A stretch of 64,000 nucleotides of DNA, taken from assembly GCF_900168295.1 (NCBI RefSeq), contig NZ_FVZL01000001.1, positions 830,134-894,133 of the forward strand. The letters are read 5' to 3'. The position numbers were made by a program, and so were the translations under genes. The DNA comes from Arthrobacter sp. P2b (lineage in GTDB: Bacteria > Actinomycetota > Actinomycetes > Actinomycetales > Micrococcaceae). The notes under the pieces were generated by a model, which was given only the letters and a program-made list of their open reading frames with translations, ran no database searches and was not told the DNA's origin. Positions 18,604 through 29,401 of the stretch are shown here, one piece after another (the stretch's first letter is position 1; each line of letters begins with the position of its first letter).

Positions 18604-20031
18604 ATGACTTCCACTGAAGAATTCCGCATTGAACACGACACGATGGGCGAAGTCCGCGTCCCCGTGAACGCACTGTACCGTGCACAGACGCAGCGTGCAG
18701 TTGAAAACTTCCCCATCTCCGGCAAGACTCTGGAACGCGCCCACATCGAGGCCCTCGCCCGGGTCAAGAAGGCAGCCGCCCAGGCCAACGCTGAACTTGG
18801 AGTGCTCGACGGCGAGCTGGCCAAGGCGATCGCGGAGGCTGCCGATGAGGTAGCCACCGGCAAGTACGACGGCGACTTCCCCATCGACGTCTTCCAGACC
18901 GGTTCCGGCACGTCCTCGAACATGAACACCAACGAGGTCATCGCCGAACTGGCAACCCGGTCCCTCAAGGCTGCCGGAAGCGACAAGGTTGTCCACCCGA
19001 ACGACCACGTCAACGCCTCCCAGTCGTCCAACGACGTGTTCCCCACGTCCGTGCACGTGGCCGCAACCTCGGCCCTGATCAACGACCTCATCCCGGCCCT
19101 CGGCTACCTGGCCGAATCCCTGGAGCGCAAGGCCGTTGAGTTCAAGGACGTCGTCAAGTCCGGCCGCACCCACCTGATGGACGCCACCCCGGTCACGCTG
19201 GGCCAGGAATTCGGCGGCTACGCAGCACAGGTGCGCTACGGCATCGAGCGGATCAACGCTTCGCTCCCCCGCGTTGCCGAAGTTCCGCTGGGCGGCACCG
19301 CTGTTGGAACCGGCATCAACACCCCGGCAGGCTTCCCGGAGCGTGTGATCGAGCTCCTCGCCACGGACACCGGCCTGCCGCTGACCGAGGCCCGCGACCA
19401 CTTCGAGGCACAGGCCAACCGCGACGGCCTCATCGAAGCGTCCAGCCAGCTGCGCAACATCGCCATCTCCTTCATGAAGATCAACAATGACCTGCGCTGG
19501 ATGGGCTCCGGCCCCAACACCGGCCTCGGCGAAATCGCCATCCCGGACCTGCAGCCCGGCTCCTCGATCATGCCCGGCAAGGTCAACCCCGTCATCTGCG
19601 AGGCGTCCATCATGGTCGCCGCCCAGGTCATCGGCAACGACACCGCCATCGCCTGGTCCGGCACCAACGGCGCCTTCGAATTGAACGTCGGCATCCCGGT
19701 CATGGCCTCCAACCTGCTTGAATCCATCCGCCTGCTGGCCAACACCAGCCGCGTCATGGCCGACAAGATGATCGACGGCATCACGGCCAACGTGGAGCGT
19801 GCCCGCTTCCTGGCAGAGGCTTCGCCGTCCATCGTCACCCCGCTGAACAAGTACATCGGCTACGAGAACGCCGCCAAGATTGCCAAGACGGCCGTGGCCG
19901 AAGGCCTCACCGTCCGCCAGGCCACCGAGAAGCTCGGCTTCGTCGGTGACGGTGAAGGCAAGGTCTCCGAAGCCGACCTCGACAAGGCCCTGGATGTCAC
20001 CACCATGACGTCCCCGGCCCACAAGGCCTGA
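18604..20031 (+). CDS. fumC: Class II fumarate hydratase
   Basis: A 475-residue homotetrameric enzyme of the citric acid cycle that interconverts fumarate and malate without an iron-sulfur cluster. [11 protein letters not shown] lies at 101-111, [14 protein letters not shown] at about 131-144 and the superfamily signature [11 protein letters not shown] at 319-329 with Ser320/Ser321 on the mobile loop. The whole chain is intact. TAAGCT (18592-18597) ends six bases before the ATG and there is no Shine-Dalgarno sequence, so the mRNA is likely leaderless. A strong terminator follows. Confidence 0.97.
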   Translation: MTSTEEFRIEHDTMGEVRVPVNALYRAQTQRAVENFPISGKTLERAHIEALARVKKAAAQANAELGVLDGELAKAIAEAADEVATGKYDGDFPIDVFQTGSGTSSNMNTNEVIAELATRSLKAAGSDKVVHPNDHVNASQSSNDVFPTSVHVAATSALINDLIPALGYLAESLERKAVEFKDVVKSGRTHLMDATPVTLGQEFGGYAAQVRYGIERINASLPRVAEVPLGGTAVGTGINTPAGFPERVIELLATDTGLPLTEARDHFEAQANRDGLIEASSQLRNIAISFMKINNDLRWMGSGPNTGLGEIAIPDLQPGSSIMPGKVNPVICEASIMVAAQVIGNDTAIAWSGTNGAFELNVGIPVMASNLLESIRLLANTSRVMADKMIDGITANVERARFLAEASPSIVTPLNKYIGYENAAKIAKTAVAEGLTVRQATEKLGFVGDGEGKVSEADLDKALDVTTMTSPAHKA

Positions 20032-20045
20032 CACCCGCAGCAAGT

Positions 20046-20096
20046 ACGACGGCGGCCGCCCACCTTCCCAGCGAAGGCGGGCGGCCGCCGTCGTTT
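20046..20096 (+). terminator. Strong terminator after fumC
   Basis: A 22-bp stem (20046-20067 with 20073-20094) with one G-U pair and a five-base loop, followed by a short T-run. It insulates fumC from the TetR-MFS operon. Confidence 0.8.
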
Positions 20097-20153
20097 AAGG
20101 CAGGTTGGCGCACCTTCGGCCTCAGGGCCGTCCCGCCGTCGTAGGCACGTAAC

Positions 20154-20180
20154 TTTGCACTATTACTGTCTGAGTGCAAA
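20154..20180. promoter_or_regulatory. Palindromic operator upstream of the TetR regulator
   Basis: Perfect inverted repeat TTTGCACT (20154-20161) and AGTGCAAA (20173-20180) with an 11-base spacer, ending ten bases before the TetR start. The half-site spacing of 19 bases centre to centre fits a TetR dimer, so autoregulation of the TetR-MFS operon is likely. Confidence 0.7.
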
Positions 20181-20190
20181 AATATACTCC

Positions 20191-22514
<2,324 letters not shown>

Positions 22515-22570
22515 CCGCCGTCGTACTCCCCCAGCCGTGGCCGGGACGGGTGCCGCTGCACGGGAAACGG

Positions 22571-22610
22571 GGACGCCGCAATCCTGGGAGATTGCGGCGT
22601 CCCTGTTTTT
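22571..22610 (+). terminator. Terminator after the MFS exporter
   Basis: Perfect 12-bp stem (22571-22582 with 22591-22602), eight-base loop, then a T5 run at 22606-22610: a textbook rho-independent terminator. Confidence 0.85.
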
Positions 22611-22619
22611 AGTAGCTGG

Positions 22620-23093
22620 TCAGGGTTCGAAGTGCGCCGCCTCGGCAGGTGCCAGGGCGTGGCGGATGCTGGTCAGGTGCCCCGGCATGAGGTCGTCGGG
22701 AAGTTCATCCATTGTGAACCAGCTGACCGCCAGGGATTCGTCGTCGTTGACCCTTGCAGTCCCGCTGATGTACCGGCATAGAAAAACCACGTCGAGGAAC
22801 TCGCAGACGTCACCGTTCGGGTAAGTGAAAGGGCCCACGGCCCCCACGGACACCACACGCTCGGCTTCTGCCACCACGGCGGTTTCCTCAAAAATTTCCC
22901 GCACAAGACCGCGGGCCGGCTGCTCCCCCGGATCCAGTATTCCGCTGATCAGCGCCCACTGCCGGTTGTCTGCCCGCTGGGCGAGCAGGATGCGGCCTGC
23001 AGCGTCCACCACCACTCCCCTGACCGCGGGGACCCACAGCGGGGCATTACCAATCTTCTTCCGTAAACTCAGGATGTAGTCAGGCGCAGGCAT
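22620..23093 (-). CDS. Nudix hydrolase
   Basis: A 157-residue protein of the Nudix superfamily, which cleaves nucleoside diphosphates linked to another group. The box is GILDPGEQPARGLVREIFEETAV (about 51-73). The REIFEE metal ligands are intact, but the last glycine of the consensus is replaced by Ala. The upstream strand RGVVVDAAGRILLAQRA is typical of proteins acting on small nucleotides. Substrate is not predictable. TAGGCT (23105-23100) lies six bases before the ATG with no Shine-Dalgarno sequence, so transcription is probably leaderless. It stands alone between two other single-gene units. Confidence 0.9.
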   Translation of the reverse strand: MPAPDYILSLRKKIGNAPLWVPAVRGVVVDAAGRILLAQRADNRQWALISGILDPGEQPARGLVREIFEETAVVAEAERVVSVGAVGPFTYPNGDVCEFLDVVFLCRYISGTARVNDDESLAVSWFTMDELPDDLMPGHLTSIRHALAPAEAAHFEP

Positions 23094-23119
23094 ACGGACA
23101 GCCTACCCAGTGCTGCTTC

Positions 23120-23656
23120 TCAGGCAGGCAGCAGCATGGCGGCGGCCGCCCCGGCCAGCATGAAGGGGCCAAACGGGATGGAGGACTTCAGTGTTCCCCG
23201 CCGCGCCGCAAGCAGGGCAATGGACCACAGGCCACCCAGCAGGAACGCCAGGAAAGTACCGGCAAAAAGGTGCCCCCAGCCCAGGTAGCCCAGGTACATC
23301 CCCAGCACCCCGGCCAGCTTGACGTCACCAAACCCCATGCCCGGCGGATAAACAAGCCGAAGGACGAAGTAGAAGAGCCACAGCAGCCCCGCTCCGGCCA
23401 CCACGCGCACCGGAACGGCGAGCAGGGCGGGCAGCGGACCCTCCGGCTCGGCGGCACCCGCCACAGCAGCTGCCATCAGCAGCAGCACTCCGGCCACGGC
23501 ATAGGACGGGAATACGATCCGGTTGGGCAGGAGATGGTGACGGACATCGATCACCGTCAGCCGGACAGCCATCACGGCAAAGTACAGGCACGCCGCAAGC
23601 ACCAGCCAAAAGGCCACCGGATTGTGCTGCCACAGTTCGCCGAGTCGTCCGATCAC
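23120..23656 (-). CDS. Stand-alone prepilin peptidase (A24 family)
   Basis: A 178-residue integral membrane aspartic protease with about six hydrophobic segments. The two catalytic aspartates are Asp37 (VIDVRHHLLPN) and Asp111 (GMGFGDVKLAG), the GXGD signature of type IV prepilin and preflagellin peptidases. It lacks the N-terminal methyltransferase domain of PilD and so resembles the short TadV/CpaA-like forms. No pilin, ATPase or tad gene is nearby. The start is a GTG at 23656. TAGCAT (23669-23664) lies seven bases before it, so it may be leaderless; a weak GGAGG also overlaps that gap. Confidence 0.88.
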   Translation of the reverse strand: MIGRLGELWQHNPVAFWLVLAACLYFAVMAVRLTVIDVRHHLLPNRIVFPSYAVAGVLLLMAAAVAGAAEPEGPLPALLAVPVRVVAGAGLLWLFYFVLRLVYPPGMGFGDVKLAGVLGMYLGYLGWGHLFAGTFLAFLLGGLWSIALLAARRGTLKSSIPFGPFMLAGAAAAMLLPA

Positions 23657-23715
23657 CCTCCGGATGCTACTGGAATTCCCCTGGCCGCCCTACCGCCCCC
23701 GCGTAAACTGTGGAT

Positions 23716-24510
23716 ATGGCGACATGGGATAGCCGGCACCGCCCGGACCCGAACGGCGGCGCACCCCCCGCAGATCCGATCACCACGTTCCGCAACCTGT
23801 GCCGGTCCTCGCCGTGGAAGTGGCAGTCCCTGCGCTTTGAATACTGGGACGAACCCTTTGCGGAGGCACCTTCTCCCGGCGCACCCCTGGTCAGGGCGTG
23901 GCTACGCCGGCCGGGGGCACTCCGCCTGGAAAGCCCTGAGGGACTGGTCCTCCACAGCACCACCGGCATCAACGACTCGCGGGATGGCTCCTACGTCAGT
24001 TCCACCCGGAAATCCTGGCTGCTGCCCCCGCATCTGGTCACCCCCGTCTACGATGATGCGGGCCTGGTCAAGCGCCGGCCCGAGGCAGCCTACGGGGAGC
24101 CCGGATTCGGGAACGGCCGCTTCTCGGCAGCACTCGATCCGGTGGAACTCGCCGGCAACGCACCGGTTCCCCTGGAGTTCCCGGGCAGCAACGCAGTCCA
24201 GGTACAGGAACTTCACACCGTCGACCACGAGGGCATGCCGGCGTTCGAGGCACTTGTGACGCCCACGGCGGCCTACCATCCCGGTGACCCCGCAGCGCCC
24301 CTCTGCCTTCCGGGGCCGTCCCGCATCCGGGTGGACCTGGGCACCGGGGTCTGCGTGGCCAGCCAGTCCTTGGAACCCGGGAACGAAGAATACGGCCACT
24401 GGCTCCGGATCATCGCCGTGGACGAGTACATGCTCGATGACCTGTTCCTGGCCGAATCGATGAACCTTACGGACGTGCGGCGGCACATCAGCTGGGACAT
24501 CCCGGCCTGA
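23716..24510 (+). CDS. Conserved-looking protein of unknown function
   Basis: A 264-residue soluble protein that I cannot assign to a family. It has no signal peptide or membrane segment. The middle, RAWLRRPGALRLESPEG to LVLHSTTG, looks like the curved beta-sheet of LolA/MucB-type lipid-binding proteins, but this is only a resemblance. The C-terminal part has strands around RIRVDLGTGVCVA and an acidic helix. TAAACT (23704-23709) lies exactly six bases before the ATG at 23716, which favours this start over the GTG at 23710 and suggests a leaderless mRNA. Codon usage is like its neighbours. Confidence 0.75.
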   Translation: MATWDSRHRPDPNGGAPPADPITTFRNLCRSSPWKWQSLRFEYWDEPFAEAPSPGAPLVRAWLRRPGALRLESPEGLVLHSTTGINDSRDGSYVSSTRKSWLLPPHLVTPVYDDAGLVKRRPEAAYGEPGFGNGRFSAALDPVELAGNAPVPLEFPGSNAVQVQELHTVDHEGMPAFEALVTPTAAYHPGDPAAPLCLPGPSRIRVDLGTGVCVASQSLEPGNEEYGHWLRIIAVDEYMLDDLFLAESMNLTDVRRHISWDIPA

Positions 24511-24541
24511 CCCTTTCCGCGCCATCAGCTAGGCTTCGCTG

Positions 24542-25189
24542 ATGACTACGCTGAGCTCCGTCTGGCCACTCTTCGACCTCAGGCTGGCCACCCCACGGCT
24601 CGAACTCCGCCCAATCACGGACGACGAGATCCCCAGCGCCGTGGCCGCGGCCCGCAGCGGCATCCACCAAGCCGGCAGGAACCCGTTCAGCACCCCCTGG
24701 GCCGAGCTTCCCGCAGAGGAGCTCGGCCCCAACATGGCCCGCTGGTACTGGAAATGCCGCGCGGAATGTACCCCCGAAAGCTGGACCCTGCTCCTGGGCA
24801 TCTGGCGCGGCGGGGAATTCCTGGGCTGCCAGGACGTGGGCGCGAAGGACTTCGCCACCCTTCGCACAGTTTCCACCGGCTCCTGGCTCAAGCAGTCCGC
24901 CCAGGGGCAGGGACTGGGCAAGGAGATGCGCGCCGCGGTCGCACTGTACGCCTTCGACTGGCTCGGCGCCGACGCCGCCGAATCAGAGGCAGCAGCCTGG
25001 AACAAAGCCTCCCTGGGTGTCTCCCGCTCCCTCGGCTACGAGCTCAACGGAACCACCCGCAAGGCCTGGGGCACCAAGGCCGAAACAGTCCAGCACGTCC
25101 GCCTCACCCCCGAGACCTTCAAACGCCCCGACTGGACCCTCCACGTAGAGGGCCACGAAGCAGCAGCAGCGTTCCTCAAGGTCACTTAG
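24542..25189 (+). CDS. GNAT family N-acetyltransferase
   Basis: A 215-residue acetyltransferase of the RimJ/RimL-like type. LATPRLELRPITDDEI opens the fold (about 15-30), the beta4 segment WLKQSAQGQGLGKEMRAAV (about 119-137) holds the acetyl-CoA pyrophosphate loop Q-G-x-G-K, and AAAWNKASLGVSRSLGYEL (about 158-176) is the conserved N-x-x-S-x-x-V...LGY region. The acceptor is unknown. TAGGCT (24530-24535) ends six bases before the ATG and there is no Shine-Dalgarno sequence. The stop is followed directly by the inverted-repeat element. Confidence 0.88.
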   Translation: MTTLSSVWPLFDLRLATPRLELRPITDDEIPSAVAAARSGIHQAGRNPFSTPWAELPAEELGPNMARWYWKCRAECTPESWTLLLGIWRGGEFLGCQDVGAKDFATLRTVSTGSWLKQSAQGQGLGKEMRAAVALYAFDWLGADAAESEAAAWNKASLGVSRSLGYELNGTTRKAWGTKAETVQHVRLTPETFKRPDWTLHVEGHEAAAAFLKVT

Positions 25190-25197
25190 TGCCCGGT

Positions 25198-25553
25198 GGC
25201 TGGGTCCGTCCGTCGCTAACACTTCGTCGTCAGGTTGAGTGCGGCGCCGTGGCTGGGTTCGCCAGGCCACGGTCCTTCTCCGTCGCTTAGACACGACGCA
25301 TAGGGCCACCTGCGGTCGCTGGGCGACCTCCGGCAGCCGATGCGCCGCGATGCGCTCCTACGAGAAGGCCCGTGACCAGGCTTGTGAGCACGTTCGTCTC
25401 GCGCGGTGAGGCAAGGCACACGTGGGTCGCCAGCGCTTCGCGTAGGAGCGCATCGCCGACCAGAGCGCTGCGCAGGTCGTCCGCGACCGGAGCGGCGCGG
25501 CGGGAGGTGTCTAAGCGACGGCGAAGTGCTGGGGACCCACGGACCCGGCTACT
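25198..25553. repeat. Non-coding imperfect inverted-repeat element
   Basis: A roughly 355-bp structured stretch filling the 424-base gap between the acetyltransferase and phoH. Inner arms 25280-25362 and 25441-25521 are inverted copies: 15 bp are identical at the outer end (CCGTCGCTTAGACAC) and about 14-16 bp at the inner end (GATGCGCTCCTACG), with weaker similarity between. Outer arms 25198-25229 and 25522-25553 are also inverted and match in most positions. A separate hairpin lies at 25247-25272. No supported coding sequence is present; a 91-codon frame on the minus strand is a by-product of the arms. It may be a MITE-like or REP-like repeat, or a decayed duplicated insertion. Confidence 0.7.
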
Positions 25554-25564
25554 GCCACACACGA

Positions 25565-25601
25565 AAGGGCCGCGACCAGCCCAAACGCGGTCACGGCCCT
25601 T
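25565..25601 (-). terminator. Terminator hairpin after phoH
   Basis: A 13-bp stem (25565-25577 with 25589-25601, one G-U pair) directly beyond the phoH stop. The T-run is short. Confidence 0.55.
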
Positions 25602-25613
25602 CCTCCAGGGGAC

Positions 25614-27032
25614 CTAGCCTTCGAGCAGTTCTGTGACCAGGGCTGCTATTGGCGAGCGTTCGGAGCGGGTCAGGGTGACGTGGCCGAAGAGCGGGTGTCC
25701 TTTCAGGGTTTCGACGACGGCGGCGATTCCGTCGTGGCGTCCGACGCGGAGGTTGTCGCGCTGGGCGACGTCGTGGGTCAGCACGATCTTGGAGTTCTGG
25801 CCGATGCGGCTCATGACGGTGAGGAGGACGTTCTTTTCGAGGGACTGGGCCTCGTCCACGATCACGAAGGCGTCGTGGAGGGAGCGGCCGCGGATGTGGG
25901 TGAGGGGCATGACCTCGAGCATGCCGCGGTCCATGACCTCCTCCACCACTTCCTGGCTGACCAGCGCGCCGAGGGTGTCGAAAACGGCCTGGGCCCAGGG
26001 ATTCATCTTTTCGGACTCGGAGCCTGGCAGGTAGCCCAGTTCCTGCCCGCCCACGGCGTAGAGGGGACGGAAGACGATCACCTTGCGGTGCTCGCGGCGT
26101 TCCAGTACGGCTTCCAGGCCGGCGCAGAGTGCCAGGGCTGACTTGCCGGTGCCGGCCCTGCCACCGATCGATACGATTCCGACGGCGGGATCCATCAGCA
26201 TGTCGATGGCCAGGCGCTGTTCGGCGGACCGGCCGTGGAGGCCGAAGACGTCCCGGTCGCCCTTCACCAGGCGGACCTGCTTGTCGGGGCCTACCCGGCC
26301 CAGGGCGGATCCCCGGTTGGAAAGCAGGACGAGTCCGGTGTTGACCGGCATCTCGGCTGCCGCGGGGATGAAGACCGGCTCATGGCCGTACAGAGCGGAG
26401 ATTTCCTGTTCGTTGGCTTCAACCTCGGCAACGCCTGTCCAGCCTGAATCCTTGACCAGCTCGTTGCGGTATTCGTCGGCGGTGAGCCCCATGGCGGAGG
26501 CCTTGACCCGCATCGGCAGGTCCTTGGACACTACCGTAACGTCCCGGCCCTCGTTGGAGAGGTTCTTGGCTACGGCGAGGATGCGGCTGTCGTTGTCGCC
26601 GCTGCGGAAGCCCAGTGGCAGCACCTCTGCGGAAATGTGGTTCAGCTCCACCATGAGGGTGCCGCCGTCGTCTCCGATGGGGATGGGCTGGTTGAGGCCG
26701 CCATGTTTGACCCGGAGGTCGTCGAGGAGCCGGAGTGCCTTGCGTGCGAAGTAGCCGAGTTCGGGATCATGCCGCTTGGCCTCAAGCTCGGTGATAACCA
26801 CCACCGGGACGATGACTTCGTGTTCGGCGAAGCGAAGCAGTGCGCGGGGGTCGGACAGCAGGACCGAGGTGTCGATCACGAAGGTGTGGATGTCGGCTTC
26901 CTTTCCGGAGACGGCAAAACCGGCCGCAGCATCCGTTGCTGCGCCGGTTTGTGTGGTGGCTCGCATGGCGCGAGAGGTAGCTTTCCCTCCCTGGTCAAAA
27001 ACGACCTCGGGCAGTTGTTCAGAAGTAGCCAC
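25614..27032 (-). CDS. phoH: PhoH-like protein with N-terminal PIN domain
   Basis: A 472-residue PhoH2-type protein. The PIN ribonuclease domain (about 48-190) starts at [12 protein letters not shown] with Asp54 as a metal ligand and has ITELEAKR and [12 protein letters not shown] as the other acidic motifs. The PhoH ATPase domain (about 255-470) has a P-loop GRAGTGKS (291-298) and a Walker [10 protein letters not shown]. In mycobacteria such proteins unwind and cut RNA. The GTG at 27032 is chosen because GGAG lies five bases before it. About 240 bases without a gene separate it from uppS. Confidence 0.93.
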   Translation of the reverse strand: MATSEQLPEVVFDQGGKATSRAMRATTQTGAATDAAAGFAVSGKEADIHTFVIDTSVLLSDPRALLRFAEHEVIVPVVVITELEAKRHDPELGYFARKALRLLDDLRVKHGGLNQPIPIGDDGGTLMVELNHISAEVLPLGFRSGDNDSRILAVAKNLSNEGRDVTVVSKDLPMRVKASAMGLTADEYRNELVKDSGWTGVAEVEANEQEISALYGHEPVFIPAAAEMPVNTGLVLLSNRGSALGRVGPDKQVRLVKGDRDVFGLHGRSAEQRLAIDMLMDPAVGIVSIGGRAGTGKSALALCAGLEAVLERREHRKVIVFRPLYAVGGQELGYLPGSESEKMNPWAQAVFDTLGALVSQEVVEEVMDRGMLEVMPLTHIRGRSLHDAFVIVDEAQSLEKNVLLTVMSRIGQNSKIVLTHDVAQRDNLRVGRHDGIAAVVETLKGHPLFGHVTLTRSERSPIAALVTELLEG

Positions 27033-27271
27033 ATCGACTCCAGCCCCGGGCGCCAGCCCGGATTTGTTATTGGTGAGGCGGCTCGGCCACGAGGCCGGGT
27101 CCGGCCTCCCATACAACCGGTGCGATGTTTCGCTCCATGTACTGGCCTCCCCGATCAGCCGGCGGTTTTGCCTGCTGATGGATATAACGTAATTCCACCC
27201 CAAGTAATTTCCGCAACCATTACGCGGCGATTCCTGTTGCGCTTGCGTGAACTCGCAGTGAATGGCGGACG

Positions 27272-28045
27272 TCAGGAGCCGAAGCGCCGCTGCCTGCCCG
27301 CGTAGTCGCGGAGGGCACGCAGGAAGTCCACCTTGCGGAAGGCGGGCCAGAGCGCCTCGCAGAAGTAGAACTCGCTGTAGGCGCTTTGCCACATGAGGAA
27401 ACCCGAGAGCCGTTGCTCGCCGGAAGTCCGTATCACCAGGTCAGGGTCCGGCTGCCCGCGGGTGTAGAGGAAGCGGGAAATGTCGTCCACGCTCAGCTCG
27501 TCGGCAAGCTGCGGGATGTCCTTGCCTTTGGCCATGGCGTCGCGCAGGAGTTCGCGCACGGCGTCCACGATTTCCCGGCGCCCGCCATAGCCCACCGCAA
27601 CGTTGACGTGGATCTTCTCGCGGACCGGCGTGCGCGCAGTCAGCTTGTTCAGGCGCTCGGCGAGGTATTCGGGAAGCAGTTCGGGCGCCCCCATCGCGTG
27701 GACGGAGATGTTGGAGTCCTCGTCCAGGCGGTCCAAGGTGTTGGCGATGATGCCCATCAGGAGGTCCAGCTCTTCGCTGGAGCGGTTCATGTTGTCCGTG
27801 GACAGCATGTAGAGCGTGACCACCTTAACGCCGAGCTCCTGGCACCAGCCCAGGAACTCATGGATCTTGTCCGCACCTGCCTGGTGGCCCTGGCTGGTGG
27901 GGGCGTTGAACTGCTTGGCCCACCGCCTGTTGCCGTCCACCATGACCCCAATATGGCGCGGGATCCGGTCCCGGGATAGGTCTTTGAGGAGCCTGCGCTC
28001 GTAAAAGCCGTAGAGGAACCCGGGCAACTCCACGCGTCCACTCAC
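27272..28045 (-). CDS. uppS: Isoprenyl transferase (cis-prenyl diphosphate synthase)
   Basis: A 257-residue cis-prenyltransferase of the UPP synthase family, making the polyprenyl diphosphate carrier for peptidoglycan and other surface glycans. [13 protein letters not shown] with catalytic Asp37 begins the active site; [12 protein letters not shown] follows, and [20 protein letters not shown] is the C-terminal signature. The GTG at 28045 has AAGGAAG four bases before it. Actinobacteria often have two homologues differing in chain length and this one cannot be assigned to either. The neighbourhood uppS-trhA-mca-greA is also seen in mycobacteria. Confidence 0.94.
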   Translation of the reverse strand: MSGRVELPGFLYGFYERRLLKDLSRDRIPRHIGVMVDGNRRWAKQFNAPTSQGHQAGADKIHEFLGWCQELGVKVVTLYMLSTDNMNRSSEELDLLMGIIANTLDRLDEDSNISVHAMGAPELLPEYLAERLNKLTARTPVREKIHVNVAVGYGGRREIVDAVRELLRDAMAKGKDIPQLADELSVDDISRFLYTRGQPDPDLVIRTSGEQRLSGFLMWQSAYSEFYFCEALWPAFRKVDFLRALRDYAGRQRRFGS

Positions 28046-28152
28046 CTGACTTCCTTGCTGTACGTACTTGCCACATCCTAGGCTACCGCCAGCCTGGGCA
28101 GTGGCAGTCCCACCGGGCACCGGCCGCCGGAGGATAAGACATTACCCGCCAG

Positions 28153-28178
28153 TAACTTACCGGGACGTAAGTTATTCT
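28153..28178 (+). promoter_or_regulatory. Palindrome and probable leaderless promoter of the TrhA gene
   Basis: Perfect inverted repeat TAACTTAC (28153-28160) and GTAAGTTA (28167-28174) with a six-base spacer. It runs into TATTCT (28173-28178), a -10-like hexamer six bases before the ATG. A protein bound to the palindrome would cover the promoter. The regulator is unknown. Confidence 0.6.
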
Positions 28179-28184
28179 GGAGCG

Positions 28185-28928
28185 ATGAAGAGCGACTCTC
28201 CGGATACCCCGCACGTGCCGGAGCCGAAGAGACATCCGGCGGAAGCAAACCCCGAAACCGGTGCGGTGGACGACGCTGCAGTCAGGCTCGCTGAGCTGCT
28301 GATGATCAAGCCAAAGTGGCGCGGCTGGATCCATACCGTCACAGCACCGCTGGCCCTCATCGCCGGGATTGTCCTGGTGGCACTGGCTCCGACGCCGGAC
28401 CGCAAGATCACATCAGCCATCTACGCCGCCACCGGCGTGCTGCTCTTCGGGATCAGCGCCGTTTACCACCGCGGCAACTGGTCCCCCGGCGTAAAGATGG
28501 TCCTCAAGCGGCTGGACCACACCAACATCATGCTGGTGATCGCGGGCAGCTATACACCGCTGGCCTGGACCCTCCTGGACCGTCCGCAGGCGGTCCTGCT
28601 GCTGTGGGTCATCTGGTCCGGAGCCATCCTTGGCGTGCTGTTCCGGCTCCTGTGGACGGACGCGCCGCGGTGGCTGTACGTTCCCATCTACATTGCGCTG
28701 GGTTGCGGCGCCTTGTTTTACCTTCCGCAGTTCTTCCAGGCCAGCGTTCCGTCAGCCGTGCTGATCTGCGTCGGCGGCGCCCTCTACATTGCCGGCGCAA
28801 TCTTCTACGCCCTGAAGAAACCGAACATCAGCTACCACCACTTCGGCTTCCACGAGCTCTTCCACGCTTTCACCGTTTTTGCCTTCGCGGCCCACTTCAC
28901 GGCCATCACCCTGGCAGTGCTGGGCTGA
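28185..28928 (+). CDS. trhA: Hemolysin III / TrhA family membrane protein (PAQR superfamily)
   Basis: A 247-residue protein with seven hydrophobic segments (about 55-245). Superfamily motifs are present: the early Glu helix LAELLMIKPKWRGWIH, SAVYHRGNW (His in helix 2), LDHTNIMLVIAGSYTPLAW and the terminal FHELFHAFTVFAFAAHF with paired metal-binding histidines. Bacterial TrhA affects membrane fluidity balance; the old name hemolysin III is misleading. The N-terminal 45 residues are a hydrophilic extension. It diverges from uppS and carries a palindrome at its promoter, so it is probably specifically regulated. Confidence 0.92.
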   Translation: MKSDSPDTPHVPEPKRHPAEANPETGAVDDAAVRLAELLMIKPKWRGWIHTVTAPLALIAGIVLVALAPTPDRKITSAIYAATGVLLFGISAVYHRGNWSPGVKMVLKRLDHTNIMLVIAGSYTPLAWTLLDRPQAVLLLWVIWSGAILGVLFRLLWTDAPRWLYVPIYIALGCGALFYLPQFFQASVPSAVLICVGGALYIAGAIFYALKKPNISYHHFGFHELFHAFTVFAFAAHFTAITLAVLG

Positions 28929-28963
28929 GCTGCGGCAGGCGGAAAGCGGAGAGTCCGGGCGCC

Positions 28964-29302
28964 TTACTCCCGCGGCCGGGACTGGCCGGGGGCAATGCCG
29001 TTCCCGTCGCCGTCGGACCGGCCGGGTTCGGGGGCATTGAGCCCGTCCTGGGCGTCGGACGCCTGCACGTCGGCGGCGGCAGCGGCCGCAAGGCGGTCCT
29101 CCTCCACCTGGGCACGGTACCGCACCCTGCGGATCCGCCGCACCATGTCGACGATCAGCAGTGCGGTGGCCACCACGAAGAAGGCAGTCATGATGAAGCC
29201 CAGGAGGCCCGGCGTCACCTGATCCTCCGAGATACCTTCCCGCAGAGTAGGGGTGGGCAGCGGTGTGGGGGTTGTGGCCAGGCTGAGGAGCAGACGATGC
29301 AC
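28964..29302 (-). CDS. Small single-pass membrane protein downstream of mca
   Basis: A 112-residue protein with one hydrophobic segment (about 33-53), a basic stop-transfer VRRIRRVRYR and a charged Ala/Gly-rich cytoplasmic tail. Small membrane proteins of this shape are common next to mca in actinobacteria, which is why I regard it as real; the function is unknown. The start is a GTG at 29302 with AAGG eight bases upstream. It lies 99 bases after mca on the same strand and converges on the TrhA gene. Confidence 0.75.
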   Translation of the reverse strand: MHRLLLSLATTPTPLPTPTLREGISEDQVTPGLLGFIMTAFFVVATALLIVDMVRRIRRVRYRAQVEEDRLAAAAAADVQASDAQDGLNAPEPGRSDGDGNGIAPGQSRPRE

Positions 29303-29401
29303 GTTTAAAACCTTCTGTGGAACGGGTTGCAGCAGGCGGCGGACAGCACGGCCACAGGGCCTGAACCTATCTTCTACGCGGCATAGAAATTGCCTGCGGT
29401 T

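Noticed and set aside
20183..20188. TATACT as a leaderless -10 for the TetR gene
   Set aside because: It lies only two bases from the ATG, too close for a leaderless start; it may be coincidental.
25287..25562. 91-codon minus-strand open frame in the inverted repeat
   Set aside because: No ribosome site; arises from the repeated arms and matches no family I recognise.
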